Shown: positions 1 to 14,210 of the stretch, in pieces
Numbering within the stretch: position 1 is the first letter of the stretch
How the letters are laid out: each line of letters begins with the position of its first letter
Notes under the pieces: generated by a model
Seen by the model: only the letters and a program-made list of their open reading frames with translations
Told to the model about the DNA's origin: nothing
The model's database searches: none
From: Pelotomaculum terephthalicicum JT
GTDB lineage: Bacteria > Bacillota > Desulfotomaculia > Desulfotomaculales > Pelotomaculaceae
Direction: 5' to 3'
Assembly: GCF_022410535.1 (NCBI RefSeq)
Contig: NZ_JAKNBL010000008.1
Coordinates: forward strand, 1-64,000
DNA length: 64,000 nucleotides
Translations under genes and position numbers: made by a program

Positions 1-238
1 GTCTAAAATATTATCCACATAGGGATAACTTTTCCGATAGAATGTCCACACCCTAAGTTGTGGACAAGAGGATAAGCATGCTCATTATCTGGTAAAATGA
101 GGCAAATTATTAAATCAATGAAAAAATTAGGCTATTATCTAATGTAGAGTAGTTTCAATTCACCGGATTGAGAACGCTTGAGCAATGACTGAAAAACCAA
201 AAAAGCTTACAAAGCAAAAAGGTCCTTCAAATAATTCC
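1..238. other. AT-rich non-coding region with DnaA-box-like sites
   Basis: No convincing gene. A perfect DnaA box TTATCCACA lies at 11-19, its first six bases forming an inverted repeat with GGATAA at 23-28. ATGTCCACA (42-50, two mismatches) and TGTGGACAA (59-67, one mismatch on the minus strand) follow; TGTCCACA (43-50) and TGTGGACA (59-66) form a perfect 8-bp inverted repeat with an 8-nt spacer. A further perfect box in minus orientation is at 489-497. The rest to 238 is AT-rich without recognisable structure. The usual upstream neighbour rplL is not in the window. Confidence 0.55.
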
Positions 239-267
239 TTGACAAACATTATATGATGTGCTAAAAT
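239..267 (+). promoter_or_regulatory. sigma-A promoter for rpoB-rpoC
   Basis: TTGACA (239-244), a 17-nt spacer, then TAAAAT (262-267), one mismatch from the -10 consensus. Transcription would begin near 274, leaving a leader of about 310 nt before rpoB. Confidence 0.75.
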
Positions 268-582
268 TTAAAAATGTCATTAAATATCTACTATATTTAT
301 TGCATAGATTGTTAATATGTGTACGGGTGGGTAATGGTTCTGTAGAGCAAAGTATTTTATTGTATTATTATGGCAATAATATTTAAGATAGTCTGATTTT
401 GTATAAAGCGAGGTATTGTAAAGAAAAACAAAGCCTTGCTTTTCATTGTTTCGGTTTAAACATATCGTTAAAATCCCCTCCGGGGATTTGTGGATAAAGG
501 ACACGCTAGCGGTATTTGCGTTTTTTTGCTGAATGGCCGGTAAATATTTTTCTTATTTGGGGACGGGGGTGTGAGGCGCTAG
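268..582 (+). other. Long 5' leader of rpoB with a hairpin
   Basis: About 310 nt of AT-rich leader between promoter and rpoB start. It holds a perfect 8-bp hairpin, AAATCCCC (471-478) and GGGGATTT (482-489), that is not followed by a T run, and a perfect minus-strand DnaA box at 489-497. A short ACGC/GCGT stem followed by seven T residues (503-527) is a weak terminator-like element. A 74-codon minus-strand ORF here is judged spurious. Confidence 0.45.
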
Positions 583-3500
583 ATGATTTATCCCGAGAAG
601 GTGGGGGGCAGAGGCCGAAAGAGTTTCGGTAAACTGAAAGAAGTCTTGGAACTGCCCAACCTTATTGAGGTCCAGCGCAATTCCTATGATTGGTTTTTAA
701 AAGAGGGGTTAAGAGAGGTTTTCCATGATATATCTCCTATCCAGGATTTTACCGGAAACCTGGTTCTTGAGTTTTTAGACTATACCCTCGGTGATCCGAA
801 ATACTCAGTGGAGGAGTGCAAAGAAAGGGACGTAACCTTTGCCGCTCCTTTGCGGGTCAAGGTGCGATTAATCAATAAAGAAACCGGGGAGGTCAAAGAA
901 CAGGAAGTCTTTATGGGAGATTTCCCTCTAATGACCGAAAAGGGCACTTTCATTATCAACGGGGCCGAAAGGGTGATAGTAAGCCAGTTGGTCCGTTCGC
1001 CCGGTGTCTATTTTAATGAAATTATCGATCCGACCGGTAAAAAGCTCTACACGGCCACTATAATACCCAACCGGGGCGCCTGGCTGGAATTTGAAACTGA
1101 TGTCAACGACCATATTTTTGTCAGGATTGACCGCACCAGGAAGATATTGGCAACCGTTCTGGTGCGCGCGCTTGGCTACAGCACCAACATGGTGATTAAC
1201 GAACTCTTCAACGAGGATAAAAGTATTCAGGAAACCTTGTCCCGGGATAATTGCGACACTGAAGAAGAGGCGCTGGTGGAGATCTACAAGCGCTTGCGGC
1301 CCGGGGAGCCGCCTACGGTTGAAAGCGCGAGATCGCTTTTGGAAGCGTTGTTTTTTGACCCTAAACGCTATGACTTGGCTAATGTCGGCCGTTACAAGAT
1401 TCAGGAAAAACTGCAGCATGGCATTCTTTACCGTTATGGTGAAAACGCCAAAGGGGAAACCGAGTTTGATCCTTATCTGAAAAAAGAATTGCCCAAAGAA
1501 CGTGAATTTATCAGGGAACTGACCAGGGAAGACATTATTGAGACAGTCAAGTACTTGTTGGGTCTGGTGAGATCGGAAGGTCATGTGGACGATATCGATC
1601 ACCTTGGCAATCGCCGCTTGCGTTCGGTTGGCGAGTTGCTGCAGAATCAGTTCCGGATTGGTTTGTCCAGAATGGAGCGGGTGGTCCGCGAGAGAATGAC
1701 CATTCAGGATGTGGATGTGATTACCCCACAGGTATTGATTAACATCCGCCCGGTAGTCGCCGCCATTAAAGAGTTCTTCGGGTCAAGTCAGCTATCCCAG
1801 TTTATGGATCAGACCAACCCGCTCGCCGAGCTGACCCATAAGCGGCGTCTTTCCGCGCTCGGACCGGGTGGTTTGTCACGGGAACGGGCAGGTTTTGAAG
1901 TGCGTGACGTCCACAATTCACACTATGGCCGGATGTGTCCGATTGAGACACCTGAAGGTCCCAATATCGGCCTGATCGGCTCGCTCAGCACTTATGCCAG
2001 GATTAACCCGCTTGGCTTTATTGAAACGCCTTATCGCAAGGTTGATAAGGCTAACAAACGGGTTTCCGATGAGATAGTTTATCTAACCGCGGATAAAGAA
2101 GAGGGCTGCGTTATAGCCCAGGCCAACGCGCCGTTGGATGAGGAAGGTCATTTCCAGGAAAACCGGGTCAATGCCCGCTCTCCGGAAATTGTGGTAGTTC
2201 CCGCCGACCGGGTGGATTTTATGGATGTGTCGCCAAAACAGGTATTCAGTATAGCGACGGCGTTAATTCCGTTTCTGGAACATGATGACGCAAACCGGGC
2301 CTTGATGGGAGCAAACATGCAGCGCCAGGCTGTTCCTTTATTAAAAACGCAGGCGCCCCTGGTCGGCACCGGGATTGAATATAAGGCCGCCAGGGATTCC
2401 GGGGTGGTGGTGATTGCCAAAAATCCGGGTATTATTGAGCAAGTAACCGCGAACGACATTATTGTTAAGACGGACGCCAGGTATGAGGGAACATGGCCCT
2501 ATGATATTTCTAGCGAAACAAATGAAACACTAGCCAGAAAGGGCGATATAATTACCGAAGCCGTGGTTGAAATGCTGAAGAGAACAGGGCTGCTGGAAGA
2601 AATCCCTGCTCATATGAGACAGACATTATACCGGCTGAAAATTTATAATATCCCTGTTTCACAAGTAATGGATGAAAAAAAATACCATGTGCCTCAAATA
2701 AAAGAAATCAGGGCCTTGAAAGATATTTATGCGCCTGACAAGGCAGAAATTCACATTAAAAAAGATAAAATAATAAACAAGGGGGATTTGGATAGCCTGC
2801 AGCGTAAAGGAATCAAGACCTTTTCGATAGCAGTCGATTTGAATCTGGTTTACCGGCCGGCCGGCATTGACAAATACAAGCTGTTGAAGTTTACCCGCTC
2901 CAACCAGGGCACGTGCATCAACCAAAAACCCATTGTACAGCGGGGTGACCGTGTGGAAGCGGGCCAGGTGATCGCCGATGGCCCTTCCACCGACTACGGC
3001 GAGCTGGCGCTTGGCCGGAATATCCTGGTGGCCTTTATGCCCTGGGAAGGTTATAACTATGAAGATGCCATCCTGGTTAGCGAGAAGGCGGTAAAGGAGG
3101 ATTTCTTTACGTCGATTCATATAGAAGAATATGAATGCGACGCCCGCGACACCAAGTTGGGTCCCGAAGAGATCACCAGGGATATTCCCAATGTCGGCGA
3201 GGAGATTTTGAAAGACCTGGACTCGCGGGGGATTATCCGGGCGGGCGCGGAAGTGCGGCCCGGCGACATCCTGGTCGGCAAGGTCACGCCCAAGGGGGAA
3301 ACCGAATTGACCGCCGAGGAACGTCTCTTGCGGGCCATATTTGGCGAAAAGGCGCGTGAGGTAAGGGATACCTCCCTTAGAGTGCCGCACGGTGAAGCAG
3401 GTAAAATTGTTGATGTGAAGGTTTTTTCAAGGGATAACGGAGATGAACTGCCGCCCGGCGTGAACCAGTTGGTGCGAGTGTATATCGCCCAAAAAAGGAA

Positions 3501-4377
3501 AATTTCCGAAGGCGACAAGATGGCCGGACGCCACGGCAATAAAGGTGTTATTGCCCGCATTTTGCCGGAAGAGGATATGCCTTTTCTGCCGGACGGCACA
3601 CCGATAGAAATAGTCCTGAACCCCCTGGGCGTGCCTTCCCGGATGAATATCGGGCAGGTTTTGGAGGCGCACCTTGGATGGGCCGCCAAGGCGCTGGGCT
3701 ACCATGTGGCCACGCCGGTGTTCAACGGGGCCTCGGAAAAGGACATTCTTGATAAACTAAAGGAAGCGGGACTGCCTGAGAGCGGCAAGATGCAGCTGTA
3801 TGACGGGCGCACGGGAGAACCTTTTGACAACCCGGTAACAGTGGGTTACGTATATATGCTAAAACTGGCCCACCTGGTGGACGACAAGATTCACGCGCGT
3901 TCCACCGGACCTTACTCGCTGGTTACCCAACAGCCGCTGGGCGGCAAAGCCCAGTTTGGCGGACAGCGTTTCGGCGAGATGGAGGTGTGGGCGCTGGAGG
4001 CTTATGGCGCGGCCTATACCCTGCAGGAGATCCTGACCGTGAAGTCGGACGATGTGGTCGGCCGGGTAAAAACTTACGAGTCCATCGTCAAAGGGGAAAA
4101 TGTGCCGGAACCAGGTGTGCCGGAGTCCTTTAAAGTACTGATAAAAGAACTGCAGAGCCTTGGGCTGGACGTCAGGGTATTGTCTGAAGACGACCGGGAG
4201 ATCGAAATTAAAGAAGTCGAAGAGGATATCACTGAAACAGCGAAAGAGCTGGGTATTGACATACAGCAAGAAGAATTGCCTGAAGTCGTCAATCATGAAG
4301 ATTACGACGACGATGTGGACGAAGAGGGGTTTAATGAAGGTTATCAGGAAGATGATTTCGAACTGGAAGACGAGTAA
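583..4377 (+). CDS. rpoB: DNA-directed RNA polymerase subunit beta
   Basis: Beta subunit of the core RNA polymerase; with beta-prime it forms the catalytic cleft. 1264 residues, longer than B. subtilis RpoB. The rifampicin region is clear ([28 protein letters not shown], then [13 protein letters not shown]), as is the C-terminal [20 protein letters not shown]. Two oddities: about 120 extra residues (roughly 631-755) between IIVKTD and the conserved [16 protein letters not shown], and a very acidic tail of about 60 residues. Start ATG at 583 gives the usual N-terminus ([20 protein letters not shown]); its ribosome binding site is weak. rpoC follows after 20 nt. Confidence 0.97.
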   Translation: MIYPEKVGGRGRKSFGKLKEVLELPNLIEVQRNSYDWFLKEGLREVFHDISPIQDFTGNLVLEFLDYTLGDPKYSVEECKERDVTFAAPLRVKVRLINKETGEVKEQEVFMGDFPLMTEKGTFIINGAERVIVSQLVRSPGVYFNEIIDPTGKKLYTATIIPNRGAWLEFETDVNDHIFVRIDRTRKILATVLVRALGYSTNMVINELFNEDKSIQETLSRDNCDTEEEALVEIYKRLRPGEPPTVESARSLLEALFFDPKRYDLANVGRYKIQEKLQHGILYRYGENAKGETEFDPYLKKELPKEREFIRELTREDIIETVKYLLGLVRSEGHVDDIDHLGNRRLRSVGELLQNQFRIGLSRMERVVRERMTIQDVDVITPQVLINIRPVVAAIKEFFGSSQLSQFMDQTNPLAELTHKRRLSALGPGGLSRERAGFEVRDVHNSHYGRMCPIETPEGPNIGLIGSLSTYARINPLGFIETPYRKVDKANKRVSDEIVYLTADKEEGCVIAQANAPLDEEGHFQENRVNARSPEIVVVPADRVDFMDVSPKQVFSIATALIPFLEHDDANRALMGANMQRQAVPLLKTQAPLVGTGIEYKAARDSGVVVIAKNPGIIEQVTANDIIVKTDARYEGTWPYDISSETNETLARKGDIITEAVVEMLKRTGLLEEIPAHMRQTLYRLKIYNIPVSQVMDEKKYHVPQIKEIRALKDIYAPDKAEIHIKKDKIINKGDLDSLQRKGIKTFSIAVDLNLVYRPAGIDKYKLLKFTRSNQGTCINQKPIVQRGDRVEAGQVIADGPSTDYGELALGRNILVAFMPWEGYNYEDAILVSEKAVKEDFFTSIHIEEYECDARDTKLGPEEITRDIPNVGEEILKDLDSRGIIRAGAEVRPGDILVGKVTPKGETELTAEERLLRAIFGEKAREVRDTSLRVPHGEAGKIVDVKVFSRDNGDELPPGVNQLVRVYIAQKRKISEGDKMAGRHGNKGVIARILPEEDMPFLPDGTPIEIVLNPLGVPSRMNIGQVLEAHLGWAAKALGYHVATPVFNGASEKDILDKLKEAGLPESGKMQLYDGRTGEPFDNPVTVGYVYMLKLAHLVDDKIHARSTGPYSLVTQQPLGGKAQFGGQRFGEMEVWALEAYGAAYTLQEILTVKSDDVVGRVKTYESIVKGENVPEPGVPESFKVLIKELQSLGLDVRVLSEDDREIEIKEVEEDITETAKELGIDIQQEELPEVVNHEDYDDDVDEEGFNEGYQEDDFELEDE

Positions 4378-4397
4378 CTCCAGAAGGAGGGATTCTT

Positions 4398-7931
<3,534 letters not shown>

Positions 7932-7940
7932 CTCATTAGA

Positions 7941-8040
7941 AGTCAGGAGTCGGTAGACAGGAGTCAGCAGTCGAATAAGAGAACTGGTTATCGTTTCGTA
8001 TTATTCTGAATACTGACTACTGAATTCTGTCTCCTGAATA
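7941..8040. repeat. R-family palindromic repeat, full copy
   Basis: GTCAGGAGTC-type units on the left are answered by inverted units (ATTCTGAATACTGACTACTG, CTCCTGAAT) on the right, so the transcript could form a long hairpin. It sits between rpoC and the promoter of the L7Ae gene. Confidence 0.75.
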
Positions 8041-8048
8041 GTACAATA

Positions 8049-8077
8049 TTGACAATGGCATCTTGTGGTGATAAGAT
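8049..8077 (+). promoter_or_regulatory. sigma-A promoter upstream of the L7Ae-like gene
   Basis: TTGACA (8049-8054), 17-nt spacer, TAAGAT (8072-8077). It would give the L7Ae-rpsL-rpsG-fusA-tuf genes transcription independent of rpoBC. Confidence 0.6.
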
Positions 8078-8112
8078 ACTAAAGTGTCCGGATTTCAGGG
8101 GGTTAAGCAGTT

Positions 8113-8364
8113 ATGGCTTATGAACTGCTGCTATCAGCGCGAAAAAAAACCGTAGGCGCGAAACAGACACTTAAAGCAATTGAGCGGGGGCAGGCCAAAG
8201 TGGTGTATATAGCGCAAAACGCTGACAGGCACGTGGTCGAACCAATCCTCCGGATGTGCGCTGCAAAGGGTGTCCGGGTAATCGAGGCGGACTCCATGCA
8301 GGCGCTGGGCAAAGCCTGTGGTATTGAGGTGGGCTGTGCTTCCGCGGCTGTCATTGAGGAATAA
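8113..8364 (+). CDS. L7Ae-family RNA-binding ribosomal protein (YbxF-like)
   Basis: 83 residues of the L7Ae/L30e/S12e/Gadd45 fold, which binds kink-turn RNA. Typical pieces are AKQTLKAIERGQAKVVYIAQNADRH (split over the first helix and strand) and the C-terminal LGKACGIEVGCASAAVI. Firmicutes carry this small protein between rpoC and rpsL, where B. subtilis has ybxF (rplGB). Start ATG at 8113 follows AGGGGG. Kink-turn binding is inferred from the family; a ribosomal role is not provable from sequence. Confidence 0.88.
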   Translation: MAYELLLSARKKTVGAKQTLKAIERGQAKVVYIAQNADRHVVEPILRMCAAKGVRVIEADSMQALGKACGIEVGCASAAVIEE

Positions 8365-8398
8365 GCTGCTTGAAGTGCAAAATTAGAGGTAACTACCC

Positions 8399-8469
8399 AG
8401 GAGTCAGGAGCCGGAATGACAGAAAGGCTTATCGTCTAAAATATTCTGAATGCTGACTACTGACTACTA
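8399..8469. repeat. R-family palindromic repeat, short full copy
   Basis: GGAGTCAGGAGCCGGAATGA on the left, ATATTCTGAATGCTGACTAC on the right, around a short loop. It fills most of the gap before rpsL, inside the str operon. Confidence 0.65.
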
Positions 8470-8497
8470 TGATTAGCCGGGAAGGAGGTGTTTTATA

Positions 8498-8872
8498 GTG
8501 CCAACTATTAGCCAACTGATCCGCAAAGGCAGGGAGGAAATGAATAAAAAGTCCACCGCGCCGGCGCTGAAGGAGTGCCCGCAGAAACGGGGCGTTTGCA
8601 CCAGGGTGTACACGACTACACCGAAGAAACCCAACTCCGCTTTGCGTAAAGTTGCCCGGGTCAGGCTTACCAACGGCATTGAGGTAACCTCCTACATTCC
8701 AGGCATCGGACATAACCTGCAAGAGCACTCGGTTGTTCTGGTGCGCGGCGGCAGGGTAAAGGACATACCGGGTGTCAGATATCATATTATTCGCGGCTCA
8801 CTGGATTCCGCGGGTGTTCAGAACAGGAACCGTGGGCGTTCAAAATACGGTTCTAAGCGGCCTAAAAAATAG
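8498..8872 (+). CDS. rpsL: 30S ribosomal protein S12
   Basis: Decoding-centre protein of the 30S subunit, 124 residues. The streptomycin loop [13 protein letters not shown] is wild-type, with the lysine corresponding to E. coli K43 present, so no resistance substitution is seen there. [17 protein letters not shown] holds the aspartate that many bacteria methylthiolate. Start GTG at 8498 is fixed by AAGGAGG at 8482-8488. rpsG follows after 49 nt. Confidence 0.97.
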   Translation: MPTISQLIRKGREEMNKKSTAPALKECPQKRGVCTRVYTTTPKKPNSALRKVARVRLTNGIEVTSYIPGIGHNLQEHSVVLVRGGRVKDIPGVRYHIIRGSLDSAGVQNRNRGRSKYGSKRPKK

Positions 8873-8921
8873 CCGGTACTGTTTTGGTGACATTATATTC
8901 GCTGCAAAGGGGGGAAAAGTA

Positions 8922-9392
8922 GTGCCGAGAAGAGGGGCTATTGCCAAACGGGAAATCCTGCCCGACCCTGTATACCGGAGCAAGGTTTTAACCAAGCTGA
9001 TCAACCAAGTGATGCAGGACGGCAAAAAAAGTCTTGCCGAGGCGGTTGTCTACGGTGCTTTGGATATGATCAAGGAAAAAACCGGCAAAAACCCGTTGGA
9101 GGTTTTTGAACTGGCGATGAAGAATATCATGCCGGTTCTTGAAGTAAAGGCCCGCCGGGTTGGCGGGGCCAACTATCAGGTTCCGATAGAAGTGCGGCAT
9201 GACCGCAGGCAGACGCTGGGTATCCGCTGGCTGACCAGGTATTCCAGGGAACGGGCCGGCCGGACCATGGCGGATAAACTTGCCAGTGAAATTATGGACG
9301 CGGCTGCGAACACAGGCGGTTCCGTAAAGAAAAGAGAAGACACTCATAAAATGGCTGAGGCTAATAAAGCATTTGCGCATTATCGTTGGTAA
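8922..9392 (+). CDS. rpsG: 30S ribosomal protein S7
   Basis: Primary assembly protein of the 30S head and, in many bacteria, repressor of the str operon. 156 residues beginning [17 protein letters not shown] and ending [20 protein letters not shown], the full family length. GTG at 8922 is chosen over an upstream in-frame start because it gives the conserved N-terminus and follows AAGGGGGG. fusA follows closely. Confidence 0.97.
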   Translation: MPRRGAIAKREILPDPVYRSKVLTKLINQVMQDGKKSLAEAVVYGALDMIKEKTGKNPLEVFELAMKNIMPVLEVKARRVGGANYQVPIEVRHDRRQTLGIRWLTRYSRERAGRTMADKLASEIMDAAANTGGSVKKREDTHKMAEANKAFAHYRW

Positions 9393-9403
9393 GGGGGAGC
9401 TTG

Positions 9404-11479
9404 ATGGCGCGTCAGTTTTCGTTGGATAAAATTCGAAATATAGGAATAATGGCACATATTGACGCCGGCAAGACCACCACTACCGAGCGGATACTGTTTT
9501 ACACAGGCAAAGTGCATAAAATAGGGGAAGTGCACGATGGCGCGGCGACGATGGATTGGATGGTCCAGGAGCAGGAAAGGGGCATCACCATTACTTCCGC
9601 GGCAACCAGTTGCCGGTGGCGTGATTCACAGATTAATATTATCGACACGCCAGGGCACGTGGACTTCACTGTGGAGGTAGAACGTTCTCTGCGCGTGCTT
9701 GACGGCGCGGTGGCGGTTTTTTGTTCAGTGGGGGGCGTCGAACCGCAGTCTGAAACAGTATGGCGTCAGGCCGATAAATACGGTGTTCCACGGATAGCCT
9801 TCATCAATAAAATGGACCGCGTAGGGGCCGACTTCCACCGTGGAGTGAAAATGATTAAAGAGCGTTTAGGCGCCAACCCGGTGGCTTTGCAAATACCCAT
9901 CGGAATGGAGGATAAGTTCCATGGTGTCATTGATTTAGTCAGAAACAAGGCAATTATCTATATTGATGAATTGGGTGTCGACAGCGAGGAAACCGACATC
10001 CCGCCGGAACTGGCTGAAGAAGCGAGTATATTTAGAAACAAGTTGATTGAAGCGGTTGCCGAATCTGACGAAAATTTAATGATGAAGTATGTTGAAAACG
10101 AGGAACTTACGGAAAAAGATCTTCATGAAGGCATTCGCAAAGCTACTCTGGCTGTGCAGATAATCCCGGTGCTATGTGGTTCCGCTTTTAAAAACAAAGG
10201 TGTGCAACCTCTGCTGGACGCGATTGTGGACTATTTACCGGCGCCCACGGAAGTGCCGCCCATGCGCGGGGTTGACCCGGAGAGCGGCGCTGAAGAAATC
10301 CGGGCGGCCAGGGATGATGAACCTTTTGCCGCTTTGGCATTTAAAATAATGGCCGACCCTTATGTTGGCAAGTTAACCTTTTTCCGGGTTTATTCGGGGA
10401 GCCTGCAGTCCGGTTCATATATTTTCAATTCAACCAAGCACAGGCGGGAGAGAATCGGGCGTATTCTGAGAATGCATGCCAACCACCGGGAGGATATCAC
10501 GGAAGTGTTTGCCGGGGATATTGTCGCCGCAGTGGGCTTGAAGGCGACCAGCACCGGAGACACTCTGTGTGATGAGAAAGCGCCGGTTTACCTGGAATCC
10601 ATGGATTTTCCGGAGCCGGTTATCCATGTGGCCATTGAGCCGAAAACCAAAATGGATCAGGAGAAAATGGGGATTGCCCTGCAGAAGCTGGCGGAGGAAG
10701 ATCCCACTTTCCGGATTAATACCGACGCTGAAACAGGCCAAACGCTGATATCGGGCATGGGAGAATTGCACTTGGAGATAATTATTGACCGGATGCTGCG
10801 TGAGTTTAATGTGGAAGCGAACGTAGGCCGGCCGCAGGTTGCTTACAAAGAAACCATCAGGAAGAAGGTTAAGGCTGAAGGTAAGTTTGTCCGCCAGTCA
10901 GGCGGGCGCGGTCAGTACGGTCATGTTGTTTTGGAGATCGAGCCGCGGGGGCCGGGCTCAGGATATGAGTTCACGAGCAAAGTCATTGGCGGGGTTATCC
11001 CCAAAGAGTATATTCCGGCTGTTGACGCGGGCGTTAAGGAAGCCCAGGAAAACGGCATTTTAGCCGGTTTCCCGATGGTGGACATCGGGGTCACCCTGCT
11101 GGACGGTTCGTACCACGATGTGGACTCATCCGAAATGGCTTTTAAAATTGCCGGTTCCATTGGGTTTAAGAATGCCGCCGGCAAAGCCGGCGCGGTTCTG
11201 CTGGAACCGGTAATGAAGGTGGAAGTCGTGGTGAACGACGAGTACATGGGTGACGTGATCGGCGATGTGAACTCCCGGCGGGGCCGGATCGAGGATATGG
11301 AGCCGCGCAACGGGATGCAGATAATCCATGCGCTCGTGCCGTTGGCGGAGATGTTCGGCTACGCGACCGACCTGCGTTCGCGCACACAGGGGCGCGGCAC
11401 CTACAGCATGCAGTTTAGCCATTATGCTGAAGTTCCGCAAAATATCGCGGAAGGAATTATTGCCAGACGGCAAGGGTAA
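9404..11479 (+). CDS. fusA: Elongation factor G
   Basis: GTPase that drives translocation on the ribosome, 691 residues. G1 is [20 protein letters not shown]3 is [10 protein letters not shown]4 is NKMDR. Domain IV carries [12 protein letters not shown] and the C-terminal part ends with [23 protein letters not shown] at 9404 with AAGGGGGAG at 9391-9399 gives the family N-terminus [20 protein letters not shown]. Lies between rpsG and tuf as in most Firmicutes. Confidence 0.97.
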   Translation: MARQFSLDKIRNIGIMAHIDAGKTTTTERILFYTGKVHKIGEVHDGAATMDWMVQEQERGITITSAATSCRWRDSQINIIDTPGHVDFTVEVERSLRVLDGAVAVFCSVGGVEPQSETVWRQADKYGVPRIAFINKMDRVGADFHRGVKMIKERLGANPVALQIPIGMEDKFHGVIDLVRNKAIIYIDELGVDSEETDIPPELAEEASIFRNKLIEAVAESDENLMMKYVENEELTEKDLHEGIRKATLAVQIIPVLCGSAFKNKGVQPLLDAIVDYLPAPTEVPPMRGVDPESGAEEIRAARDDEPFAALAFKIMADPYVGKLTFFRVYSGSLQSGSYIFNSTKHRRERIGRILRMHANHREDITEVFAGDIVAAVGLKATSTGDTLCDEKAPVYLESMDFPEPVIHVAIEPKTKMDQEKMGIALQKLAEEDPTFRINTDAETGQTLISGMGELHLEIIIDRMLREFNVEANVGRPQVAYKETIRKKVKAEGKFVRQSGGRGQYGHVVLEIEPRGPGSGYEFTSKVIGGVIPKEYIPAVDAGVKEAQENGILAGFPMVDIGVTLLDGSYHDVDSSEMAFKIAGSIGFKNAAGKAGAVLLEPVMKVEVVVNDEYMGDVIGDVNSRRGRIEDMEPRNGMQIIHALVPLAEMFGYATDLRSRTQGRGTYSMQFSHYAEVPQNIAEGIIARRQG

Positions 11480-11563
11480 AATATGGGTAGCCGGAATTAT
11501 AGAGCGTCAGCAAGTAGGATTAACTGTTTGCAGCAAATAAAAATTTAAAGGAGGATAAAACTA

Positions 11564-12766
11564 ATGGCAAAACAAAAGTATGAGCGGACTAAACCCCACG
11601 TTAACATCGGCACCATCGGCCACGTCGACCACGGCAAGACCACCCTGACTGCGGCAATCACCATGGTTCTGAACACAGTCGGTCAGGCCACGATTAAGAA
11701 GTTCGAAGAGATTGACAACGCTCCTGAAGAGCGTGAGCGCGGCATTACCATTAATACCGCCCACGTCGAATATGAAACCGATAAAAGGCACTATGCCCAC
11801 GTTGACTGCCCGGGCCACGCCGACTACATCAAAAATATGATTACCGGCGCCGCCCAGATGGACGGGGCGATCCTGGTCGTGTCCGCGGCGGACGGCCCGA
11901 TGCCCCAGACCCGCGAGCATATCTTGCTGGCCCGTCAGGTTAATGTTCCCTACATCGTCGTATACCTGAACAAGGCCGACATGGTTGACGACCCGGAACT
12001 CCTGGAGCTGGTTGACATGGAAGTGCGCGAATTGCTGACTAATTATGAATTCCCCGGTGATGAAATTCCCATTATTACCGGTTCGGCGCTAAAAGCGATG
12101 GAATGTGCCTGCGGCAAGAAAGACTGTGAATGGTGCAAGTCTATCTGGGAGCTGATGGATGCCGTTGACGAGCATGTTCCCACACCTGTGCGGGATACCG
12201 ACAAGCCTTTCCTGATGCCTGTCGAAGACGTTTTTTCCATTACCGGACGCGGCACCGTGGCCACCGGCCGGGTCGAGCGCGGTATGGTCAAAGTGCAGGA
12301 TGAAATTGAGATCGTGGGACTTGCCGACAAGCCCCGGAAGACCGTGGTGACCGGTGTGGAAATGTTTAGGAAAATCCTTGACAGCGGCCAGGCCGGCGAC
12401 AACATCGGCTGCCTGCTGCGGGGCGTCGACCGGAAAGAAATCGAACGCGGGCAGGTTCTGGCAAAACCCGGCTCGATCAGGCCCCACAAAAACTTTTCTG
12501 CCGAAGTGTTAGTACTGACCAAGGAAGAGGGCGGCAGGCACACGCCGTTCTTTAACGGCTACCGTCCCCAGTTTTATTTCCGGACCACCGACGTGACCGG
12601 CGTGATCACCCTGCCGGATGGCGTGGAAATGGTGATGCCGGGAGACAACATTAAAGTTGACATCGACCTGATTACCCCGATTGCTATTGAAGAAGGGCTG
12701 CGCTTTGCCATCCGTGAAGGCGGCCGCACTGTGGGCGCGGGCGTTGTTACCGGAATTAGGGAGTAG
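11564..12766 (+). CDS. tuf: Elongation factor Tu
   Basis: Delivers aminoacyl-tRNA to the ribosome; 400 residues. G1 is [10 protein letters not shown]3 DCPGHADY, G4 NKADM; domains 2 and 3 are complete and the protein ends [11 protein letters not shown]. Between SALK and the following helix (residues about 180-192) it carries [11 protein letters not shown], four cysteines absent from the E. coli protein. AAGGAGG at 11548-11554 sets the ATG start. Only one tuf copy is seen here. Confidence 0.97.
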   Translation: MAKQKYERTKPHVNIGTIGHVDHGKTTLTAAITMVLNTVGQATIKKFEEIDNAPEERERGITINTAHVEYETDKRHYAHVDCPGHADYIKNMITGAAQMDGAILVVSAADGPMPQTREHILLARQVNVPYIVVYLNKADMVDDPELLELVDMEVRELLTNYEFPGDEIPIITGSALKAMECACGKKDCEWCKSIWELMDAVDEHVPTPVRDTDKPFLMPVEDVFSITGRGTVATGRVERGMVKVQDEIEIVGLADKPRKTVVTGVEMFRKILDSGQAGDNIGCLLRGVDRKEIERGQVLAKPGSIRPHKNFSAEVLVLTKEEGGRHTPFFNGYRPQFYFRTTDVTGVITLPDGVEMVMPGDNIKVDIDLITPIAIEEGLRFAIREGGRTVGAGVVTGIRE

Positions 12767-12774
12767 GTTGTTAT

Positions 12775-12804
12775 TTGACCCGCTCGAGTAATATAGGTTA
12801 TACA
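12775..12804 (+). promoter_or_regulatory. Candidate sigma-A promoter for the S10 operon
   Basis: TTGACC (12775-12780), 18-nt spacer, TATACA (12799-12804). One and two mismatches from consensus, in the 267-nt gap before rpsJ. Confidence 0.45.
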
Positions 12805-12868
12805 TTTTCACATACTGAAACGCCAACCCGTGGCTATTGGCAAACGCGATGAGGTGAGAGGTTGCCAA

Positions 12869-12966
12869 CTCAGTAGTCAGTAGTCAGAAGTCAGGAGTCA
12901 GAATAAAGAGAAGATCGGTAAAGCCGATTTTCAATAAGCAATCCGACTGCCGGCAACCGGCTACAA
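12869..12966 (+). repeat. R-family repeat, left half with conserved tail
   Basis: Four GTCAG-type units (AGTAGTCAGAAGTCAGGAGT) with no inverted right arm, followed by a tail containing CGACTGCCGGCAACCGGCTA. Related tails follow the half copies at 19369, 20037 and 26061. Confidence 0.6.
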
Positions 12967-13033
12967 GCTACCGAGATGGGGAATTTTCACTGAGAATGTC
13001 CGGTCATCGGGCGAAAAGGAGAGCAGGATATTT

Positions 13034-13342
13034 ATGAAGAGCCAAAAAATCAGGATCAGGCTAAAAGCCTTCGACTATCACATATTGGACCAGTCAGCCC
13101 TGAAGATTGTGGATACCGCGAAGAGGACGGGCGCTTCTGTCGCCGGTCCGGTTCCGCTGCCGACGGAAAAAAATATTTACACCATTCTGCGCAGTCCTCA
13201 TGTTAACAAGGACTCTCGCGAGCAGTTCGAGATGCGGACCCATAAGCGTTTGATTGACATTATCGAGCCCACCCCGAAAACGGTGGACGCCCTGATGCGT
13301 CTGGACCTGCCGGCCGGTGTGGACATCGAAATAAAATTGTAG
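13034..13342 (+). CDS. rpsJ: 30S ribosomal protein S10
   Basis: Head protein of the 30S subunit, also NusE, the partner of NusB in antitermination. 102 residues, complete, with [20 protein letters not shown] and the loop [22 protein letters not shown] at 13034 follows AAAAGGAGAG. First gene of the S10 operon; preceded by a repeat-bearing gap and followed by 142 nt without recognisable features before rplC. Confidence 0.97.
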   Translation: MKSQKIRIRLKAFDYHILDQSALKIVDTAKRTGASVAGPVPLPTEKNIYTILRSPHVNKDSREQFEMRTHKRLIDIIEPTPKTVDALMRLDLPAGVDIEIKL

Positions 13343-13484
13343 TTGAAGAAGGTAAAGTTATATCCGGTTTAGATAGAGGCAATGTTGAGAACCAGCTCAA
13401 CCACTTGCCACAGAATTCAGAGGCCGGGGGCGAAGGCAAATGGTTTTAGTTTCCGGCCTTTGAAAAACGGAGGTGCATTTTATA

Positions 13485-14120
13485 ATGCCAAAAGGTATTC
13501 TGGGGAAAAAAGTTGGGATGACACAGATTTTTACGGACGTTGGCCTGGCTATTCCTGTTACTGTGATCGAAGCCGGTCCGTGCTTTGTTGTGCAAAAGAA
13601 AACCCCTGGGACTGACGGTTACAGCGCGGTTCAAATTGGTTTCGGAGAGAAGAGGGAACGTCTTTTCACTAAACCTCTGAAGGGCCATTTTACTAAAGCC
13701 GGCGTACGGCCGCTGCGCTATCTGCGTGAGCTGAGGGTTGAAGATGCGGATTCATACGAGGTAGGCCAGGAAATTAAGGCCGATATTTTTGCCCAGGGAG
13801 AAAAGGTAGATGTGGTTGGTACTAGTAAAGGGCACGGCTTCTCAGGCGGGATCAAACGTCATGGTTTTCACCGCGGCCCGATGGCCCATGGTTCCAAGTA
13901 CCACAGGCGCCCAGGTTCACTGGGGGCGAAAGGTCCGGCCCGTGTGTATAAAGGCAGGAAATTGCCGGGGCAATACGGCTCGGAGCGAATAACGGTGCAG
14001 AATCTTGAAGTGGTAAAAGTTGACGGCGACCGCAACTTGCTTGCCGTTAAAGGAGCCATACCCGGACCCAAGGGCGGTCTGGTGCTGGTGATACCGTCGA
14101 CCAAGGCGCGGCAGCGCTAG
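13485..14120 (+). CDS. rplC: 50S ribosomal protein L3
   Basis: Early assembly protein near the peptidyl transferase centre, 211 residues. [15 protein letters not shown] at the N-terminus and [17 protein letters not shown] with [19 protein letters not shown] are the family signature. ATG at 13485 after GGAGG (13469-13473) is preferred to an in-frame GTG at 13473, which would put the ribosome binding site inside the gene. Confidence 0.97.
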   Translation: MPKGILGKKVGMTQIFTDVGLAIPVTVIEAGPCFVVQKKTPGTDGYSAVQIGFGEKRERLFTKPLKGHFTKAGVRPLRYLRELRVEDADSYEVGQEIKADIFAQGEKVDVVGTSKGHGFSGGIKRHGFHRGPMAHGSKYHRRPGSLGAKGPARVYKGRKLPGQYGSERITVQNLEVVKVDGDRNLLAVKGAIPGPKGGLVLVIPSTKARQR

Positions 14121-14210
14121 AAAAGAGCTTAAGCTTAAAGACGCGGGGGGCGGTCGCGGTGTGCGCGCGCCTGCGGACTAAAAGGCTTTCGGCTCGGAAA
14201 GGGGACACTC

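Noticed and set aside
1-100. Chromosomal replication origin
   Set aside because: DnaA boxes are too few, there is no AT-rich unwinding region next to them, and no dnaA, dnaN or parB gene is nearby.
471-489. Intrinsic terminator in the rpoB leader
   Set aside because: Perfect hairpin but followed by GTGGATAA rather than a T run.
280-504. Minus-strand ORF of 74 codons in the rpoB leader
   Set aside because: Composition is that of random AT-rich DNA (Lys, Asn, Tyr), no ribosome binding site, and it overlaps the promoter-proximal leader.
928-1602. 224-codon minus-strand ORF within rpoB
   Set aside because: Antisense shadow of a highly conserved gene; no domain and no binding site. Other long antisense ORFs across the window were rejected for the same reason.
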